A stretch of DNA of 48,123 nt, taken from Branchiostoma floridae (Eukaryota; Chordata; Leptocardii; Amphioxiformes; Branchiostomatidae). The stretch spans positions 22,404,516 to 22,452,638 of the forward strand of contig NC_049982.1 in the NCBI RefSeq assembly GCF_000003815.2. Direction: 5' to 3'. The notes beneath the pieces were generated by a model. That model had not been told where the DNA came from and did no database searches. It saw nothing but the letters and a program-made list of their open reading frames with translations. Shown piece by piece: positions 41,112-48,123 of this stretch. The position numbers and the translations under genes were made by a program. Position 1 is the first letter of the stretch, and each line of letters opens with the position of its first letter.

Positions 41112-44100
41112 CATCTTTGATATAAAACACCACCACTGATGGCCTTGGCGCTGAACCCACCTTTGCTTGAAGCTGAACACTATCCAAACACAAATACGCC
41201 TGTCCTTGGTGCTGAACTATATGGCAAGGGAAACTATACAGCCTATGGATAGCTCGTGACCTGAGGTGGCTTCAATAGTAGTATCGTCATACACGGACTG
41301 TTTTCAAATGTTTCTAGAAATATATTAAGTAGTCTGAGGGGGATACGTGCATTGTTTGTTCAAATTAGAAAAAAAGTGAACAAAGAGAACAAAAATTCAG
41401 GGATTTATCATATAAGTGGCCCAATATAGCGAAATAAATGACATATCAGCTGTCAAAGAAAGGTCTCACTAAGCATCAAGGCGGAATTGGGACAAACAAT
41501 TTTTGTTGCTCACGACATAAATATGGCATTCGTAGGTAAATAAATTGTTTACCCTCAGCCCTACATCTTAGACTATGCCTACACAGTCTATTCCTCTGAA
41601 TTTAGTTGATTGGACAGTGTAACTTGATCGATCATTTGCGAGTTCCTTCCATTGCTCCGTATTAATTAATATCAAGAGTCTTTAAGTCCCTCTTGCAGCT
41701 TGTCGACATCTTTGAACAAAAGTTATACCCGCCTGTTGTTTCTCTTCCCCCGTGGACAATTCTCCACGATCACGACTGAGACGGTGCAATTATTAGCCAA
41801 TTTTCCACTGGCATGTTTCATCACAGATACATGGCAGTTATTATTATCTGGCATCTTCTACTTCAGTTAGCCGGGAAACGTTCACGTGGGTTCGCATGTT
41901 GTGACCGACTTTCACCCCTATTCTTTAACAACTCACGTACGAACAGACCACCTACAGTACAGACGAGGTCTGCTGACCATTCGTTTAGTGCAACAAGGCA
42001 AATCTTCTTTCAGACGCAACTTTGCGGACGATATTGCCGACCAAGGACAGCTCTAATTACTTTTTGAAATCTGAGTTTGAAAGAAGCCTCGTGTTTCAAA
42101 GGCGTCGGCCTTACATATGTGAGACAAAGGACGAAACGTCCACCAAAGAATTTGGATCCATCATTCCCACGCAGCGGATTCGATTTCTTTTCTTTTTTTT
42201 TTTACTTTCGTGCGAAACTCGTCTTATTCTCCTTTTGTGAGTTTTTTTTTGGTTACTGTTTTCAGTATGACTTTAGAAGCTTAGGATGTAGCCTTTGGAA
42301 GACAAAGGTGAGGAACGATTTTGGTACTAATAGTAGCTTCGATTAGTATTGCTGCAGGACGTCCTGTATTTACATATTTTGTTGCGGATAAGTTGCTGTG
42401 GTCTTCACTTCTTGCTCCCAGTCGGCTATACTTGTTGATCTACACGTTCCTTAATTTTTTTAATTTTTAAGTTTCAGCTAGAACTACTTGTGATCATTAC
42501 AATAGCGCACCACATTGGGCCAAAACTTAGCCCTCGCACCTCGGTCAAAACTTAGAAATGCAAAATAGAAACATAAAAATGCAAATATTGACCTACATGC
42601 AACCCCACTGTTATTGGTCGAGCCGATGGCCGTACTACTCGATTTGTACTTTTGACTAGTTGAACGGCTAATTGTGATGGACAGTCAGGATGAGTCATTT
42701 GGCTGAACATCGTTATGACAAGCTCTAAGTAGGTACCCCTAAACACCTGACATTACTATTTGTAACCATAAGCCGTTATACCCAAGTCAAACCATACTTC
42801 CAATCCTCCATGTAATCTACAGTACCTTGGCCGCACCTGGGGCAATTATTGTCGTATTGAGGTCACCTGAGTGGCGCCGGATGGCAGCTCGCTCCAGACC
42901 CTTGCGATTTAGCCCCGCCTATTGTAAGCTCCTCGCAATTCAGCCCCTGGCTGCAAAGAGTGAGTAGTCGGCCCACCCAATAACAATAACAATAATAACA
43001 ATCTATTACACCACTCCCGCCTTAAAATGCTGCCACTCTGCAATATTCACATAACTTCGGACGCACACCAAGACCAGAAAACAAACAAACCCCCTGTTAA
43101 CACTACCTCAGTTTCCACCAAGGTAAAAACAAAATGTATGATGTATACGTCCGAGCTCCCAAGCCAGCAAAACAATTTCCTACATGCTCTCCAATTTGCA
43201 TTGACGTAAGCGGCACATGTTGCATATGCCAGACACGTAAAAGCGTGCGGGAGAGCGCAGAGAGCGGGCCTTTGTTCGCGAACACTGCCAAAGAAACCTT
43301 CTTTACAAAACGAAAGGAACAAATTTCCGCCGCAATCACGTCACATACGGGATCAATTAATAAAACCATCCGCGGGCATGATACATGACAGCTGTGGATA
43401 TCTGATATACAGTAACCATGGTAACGCTCATTGCAAAGCGTCAGTCCTTCCAGGCTGTACAGTCACAAATTGGCCCCTACCCGGGCTTGTATCATTTGTA
43501 CTAGAAACCCCACCGGCCAAGAAAGCAGAACCGTAGTGTTTCACCTATGGGCATTTTACATGATTAATAACCACAAAGGGACTGACATCGACGCGGTTGA
43601 AATTATTATAGGGTGGACTGGAGATGTGCGATAAACAAACATATCTAATTTTGAAGTAAAATCTATAAGACGAGCGAACACAAACTAAAATCTTAAGGTT
43701 TTATTGACATTTGGGTCCCTCTTTAAATGACACCAAGCCGAGGTCAATGGGACTGCAGCCGAGTCAACCATTAGACAGCTGTTACATTCACGAGTATTTC
43801 CTCGCCGACTCGGCAAACCTCCAGTTCGTACGATCTGAAATCGTTTTCATTCGTCTATTATGTAGGGGTTTTCTCACAATCAGTCAATCTTTTTCTTTTA
43901 CCGCGACATGAAGACTGTGTTCTGCGACCTGGGGAGGGGGGATGCGAGGTAGTACACTGATTTACTAAAACTTTTCTCGTTTTTCATTCTGGTATTGGCT
44001 CATATATAAGTTTGGATCTGAACGATGTTTTCAAAGATATAGATTCTTGGAATAGCTCTTTGCATTTAGCAAGTATAGAAGTACTTCATACTGAGGGGTA

Positions 44101-46204
44101 AACTATGCATGTTCACAACCAATGCTCTTCAAAGCCTTACAAAGATGACTGATGTTTGTCACTTATCGTTTTACCACTTGTCTCAGTCCATGGAAAATGG
44201 GGCGTTAGAATTGTCGGAAAGAATTTTTTACCATATGCAATAAGCATTCATGATGCAATAGTGCACCTGTACCGGCAGTAGTCTAATCACGCAGTAATCG
44301 AAAGGAGCTCACAGACACGGGCGAGCTATATGTGTGTTGTATGCTATGATGTCAGCTTAAGAATTGGACGTTAAACCGAAGGGCTCAAGTCAAGTTTGAG
44401 GCCTAAGGCTAAGAAAGTTTTAAGGCCTAGGCTCTGCTGTGTTTTAATGAAGTCTCGGTCGTGTTTTCAGGCCCTGTCGCATTGAAAATTGACTTCAAAG
44501 TCAACTTTCAATACAAACGAGTCTAAACATCAGCCCCAAAAGCCATGCAAGGCTCGATCTCGGGCACATCATAAGCTTCGCCGTAATGGCAGAGTTGTGC
44601 CGTAAGCTCCGTTGTAAGGATTCCGTCGAACTGGAAGGGCCCGTTTGCACCAGTAGATTTGATCGTGGTTTAAAGAATAGCCCAGCGTTACGTATCCGTA
44701 TTTTTTTGTCCGTGTCAGCTTTTTTTTGTCAATTGCTGAGTCGGTACGGACGTGCGAGTATAAAAAAAAAAAAAAACTACACGTGCGATATTCAAAACTA
44801 CCTGTGTCATCGGTCATACGGTGCCCGTATTGTATATCGAGCTAAAAAAAACCAACAACAATTATTTGGTCACAAACTTGACAAATTATTCCTGTACTTG
44901 TAGTAAGATATAGGGGCCTTTCCCTGGTACGGTTAACCTGTATGTGCAGTTCACAGTGTCTGTGCTCTCGACTAGGAAACGATTTGCTCTCTACTCCACC
45001 TTGACCACTAAACTAGTTTGACTCTACTTTCCCTTGCTGTTAGGCAACAATCGTCTGGACGTCAGAACTCCGGAGGTGCGCGCGCGTCAAAGGAGGCCAG
45101 GTCCATTTGGAGTCTGATTAGAATCGATATACCTCACTTCAGAGGCCGCAGACACAGATGCGTGACCAAAAATGTTCACGGCTTTCCTTCCAACCGGAGA
45201 TGAAATTGGCGTAAATGGAGGCACTGACGTCTTTTGACGTGTTGTGCGACCTCGACTTACCTACATAGGCCAAGTTGTCTCAAGATGTGGGGTTTCAGGT
45301 CGAGGTCTTAAGAACGCTTTGTGGGGCAGAGACGTCTGGAAGGTGAGAGTGGGCTTGGTCCGGGCCAACTCGCCCAAGATGATGACGTCTTCTGAAAATT
45401 GGTGTTCCTGTATGTCCAAGACACTCGCTTTACTCTGAGCGTGGTTTGAGAGTTTATTGTAACAAACTTATAAATACTTCTGACTTGCGTTTAGAGCGCA
45501 CGGTATATCCATTCAACATATTGAAAAAGCATCCCCAATTTTTTTGCGATTTTCAACGTTAACATATATTGGCCAGGTTCGTATGCTGCAAAGGTCGTGT
45601 CTGCCCTCTCTAGCTCCTAACACCGTACTTACACCTGTTATCTGAAATTGGAAATGAAGCAAAAGTGGTATTGCATCTATTCTTGCACTAGGTTTGGGAT
45701 AGGAGTGAAAAATGCGACCCTATTAAGGTGTTTCTAAACTCGTCCATGTGGATTACCCATACTTACGGTTGACTCTATCCCCTTAACGTCTACATCCGGA
45801 AGGTAAGCCTAGTCGTGGGCGCGTAGAATCCATAACGCAGTAAGTGAAAGTCATTTCCCAGCATCGCTTAACACCCAAATACCTGCAAATGGAGTTGACA
45901 TTTTGGAGTCGAGACCAGGTGGTTTCAAGTTCAAACGTGCTGACTTACATAGACCAACACATTTTGGTAGCAGATACCTACCTTTCTACAGCATTCTTTC
46001 ATCTCTCAACGTCCACAGCTTTCAAACACATCACAGATCATCTGTAGTTTGTTTGGCGGATGTCCTAGGAATGCCCAAGACTTGCCGTCGCAAACTCGTT
46101 GTACGGCATGTACTGCATCAATTTTTCTCCTCCGTCGGTCAATATTGACCTAAATTAAGCCATAGTTCACATTAGCCGTACAGCATCGAAAATTGTCGTT
46201 CCCT

Positions 46205-46520
46205 TGTTATTCTTCCTAGAAGATTTTGACAAAATGCCCCTGCAGTTCCAGAGCGATAAACTAGGGGTCCCAAACATTTAGCACGTATTCCTTACGTCAC
46301 AAGCTATCTGCCACCAAACATCAAGACCATAGCACTCCAGGATAAAGGATAAAAATGTCTTCTGCAGTACCAAGGTCACATACCAGGGGTCCAAAATTGA
46401 CTACAAAAATCCGGAAACACAAACAGACGCACTGACAGACAGACAGACAGACTGAATGACAGACAATCAGACAGACAGACAGACACATCCAAAACTATAT
46501 CTCCACTTTTCGTGGAGAGA
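46205..46520 (+). repeat. Repeat with GACA microsatellite and terminal hairpin
   Basis: Two degenerate units (CTGCAGTTCCAGAGCGATAA near 46241; CTGCAGTACCAAGGTCACAT near 46363, each followed by AGGGGTCC) precede (GACA)n at 46431-46485. A hairpin TCTCCAC-TTTTC-GTGGAGA at 46500-46518 follows. The architecture parallels the element at 1485-2120 without sequence similarity. Confidence 0.6.
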
Positions 46521-48123
46521 ACTGTGGCTAAAATACCAAAAGGATAGTGCTTATATATCACTGAGATCTGACACAGATCTGTTGGAAAGCTCTTTATTAT
46601 GAATCTGCCTTTCTTCTGAGCTGTGCCCCAGTGTAGCTTCATCTAATTTTAATTGCCATGATAGGGTGCATTACCAACTAGAACGGTCTTCCGGCTCCTT
46701 TGTATTGATATCAAGAACCTTTAAGTCCCTCTTGCAGAACCGCAGCTGTGGCCGTCCAGTGTTTTTCTTTCCTGGTATTTGTTCTCCGTAGAGAAGGACT
46801 TTGTGGCATATATCCATGTTATTTGTCACCCTTGAGCCACCATATTCGTCTGTGGTAAAAAATTGCGTTCAATAGCAATGCTGTATTTGGTAGATCTGTA
46901 CAAATTTCACATTCTAAAAAAAAGAAGCTCAGTGATTAAGTACAAAACCAGAAAAAAAACGTCGTGCAGCTGCAAGATATCTAAGATAGTAATGTCTCTT
47001 ATAGCTATGACCTTCTGAATTGTAATACCCAAATACCCAAATGGATACTTAAGAAGTACACAGACACCAGTTGCAAATGTCACTGATCAAGTATGAGTTA
47101 AGATGTAGCATGCGTATTTTTAACATACGAGACAAAATGTTTGTCAACAATTTGTATAAGTAACATGCTATAAGTTGACGGTCCAACAAGAAAAGCCTTG
47201 TTCACTTAAATCTCGGAGGCCAAACGGCTTTTAGAAATTAAAAAAAAAATCGTCGGAAAATAACGCAACTGCATACGTGTGGGCAGATACACCCTTCTAG
47301 TAACTAAACCTGTTGAATGGATACGCCTGAAAACATGACCTGGTTTTAGGACAACGGTTAGCCCGTTCAGAGGTAAGTCGCTTAAAGGTTATCACATAAG
47401 CACTCTAGAATAAAGATCTTAGAGTGTCCCCGTCGGGTTAATCCCTCTGCACTTAAGGGGAATTCGATAGTCTTAGATAGATTCGTAGTAAACATTATTG
47501 CGAATGCACAATGGGTATGGCTGGAATAGGGGGGTTATAAAATAGGCTTGGAGACGAGAATGTGGTTTTAGCCGCTTTCTCGGACGGCCATCACTTTTTG
47601 ACACCTTAAAGACCGTTTAGTTCTTAAGTTAAAATCTAGTAAATACTACTTTTATTCATTTAATTTGTGTACATTTTGATGGCTGAAATGTTTGTATACA
47701 CTGGGCCCTTTTGTTGGTTTCTGCCTTTATTTCAACTCGATAAATACTCCATCGGCCTTAAAGGCCGCTTTTCGTGGAGGTCGAGTTTGCATGGAGGAGG
47801 TGAGGGGTCAAATAATCCGATATTAATAATGATATTAAAACAAAATTTCAATTGATCACACAGAGAATAAAGGGATGCTAAATACATACATACATAAATG
47901 AATAATAATAATAATAATAATGAAAACAAATAATAATCGTTAGCTCGTTAATTCCATACTCGTTCGTGGATCGCTACCGTGTCACTAGTCTATTGAAACT
48001 TGAGATTGAGGTTGTAGCTCTGGCGTTCGGTACTAGTAAATTCCAAAGAAGTGAACCAGAGTAAGCCAATGATCGTCTGTAGACCTCTCTCACTGGCTTA
48101 GGTACTAATAAAAGATCGGAAGC

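Larger units (their letters stand above)
39045..48123. other. Gene-poor intergenic DNA
   Basis: No exon chain, RNA gene or domain was recognised on either strand. It includes (TTG)n at 40003-40028, a 19-bp tandem GGCTTCCAAGCCTTCTTCT (40121-40158), a dispersed 104-bp direct repeat, short repeats near 41668 and 46707, and a GACA-rich repeat near 46210-46520. Short open frames appear random. A gene could start just beyond the right edge. Confidence 0.5.

Noticed and set aside
41813-42067. Plus-strand frame with a hydrophobic start
   Set aside because: Short, no family resemblance and no clear splice sites.

Overview
This is animal genomic DNA: genes are split into many small exons with GT..AG introns, and the rest is microsatellites, decayed transposons, a tRNA-derived SINE and two 100-base assembly gaps (25285-25384 and 27987-28086). 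The domain repertoire (ankyrin + OTU + GT4 glycosyltransferase; MACPF + hevein-type chitin-binding + discoidin) and the repeat types point to an invertebrate deuterostome, most likely an amphioxus (Branchiostoma). That assignment is inference from gene content; no search was run.

Left part, plus strand, 82-8620: the 3' portion of a multi-exon gene whose 5' end lies outside the window. Fourteen exons could be joined by hand with splice phases that agree at every junction (2862 coding bases, 953 visible residues). They encode six ankyrin repeats (one exon each), a basic homeodomain-like segment, a complete-looking OTU cysteine-protease domain, and a GT4-type glycosyltransferase in one 1.2 kb terminal exon. 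The introns hold two unrelated arrays of degenerate tandem repeats, microsatellites and a small palindromic MITE.

Centre, minus strand, 29517-11832: a gene of 28 inferred exons for a perforin-like (MACPF) protein with an N-terminal signal or signal-anchor segment. After the MACPF domain come a Methyltransf_FA-like (farnesoic acid O-methyltransferase-like) domain, a Cys-rich segment, and alternating hevein and F5/8C (discoidin) modules. The last modules arose by recent tandem duplication of a unit of about 2.02 kb. The third hevein copy carries an in-frame stop, leaving a truncated third discoidin copy downstream as a relic. One exon appears to be lost in the gap at 25285-25384. The two genes are convergent, about 3.2 kb apart. 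Their domains would suit pathogen sensing or signalling (ANK/OTU/GT) and secreted microbe binding and membrane attack (MACPF/hevein/discoidin), but no functional link is shown by the sequence.

Right part, 29.5-48.1 kb: no convincing gene. It starts with a TA microsatellite and a decayed Tc1/mariner element just upstream of the MACPF start. A locally duplicated repeat complex follows (30.8-39 kb) with L1-like ORF1 relics, SINE copies and MITEs. Because this complex is multi-copy, it contains both filled and empty insertion sites, which give precise target-site duplications for three elements. From 39 to 48 kb there is low-density intergenic DNA with a few short dispersed repeats.
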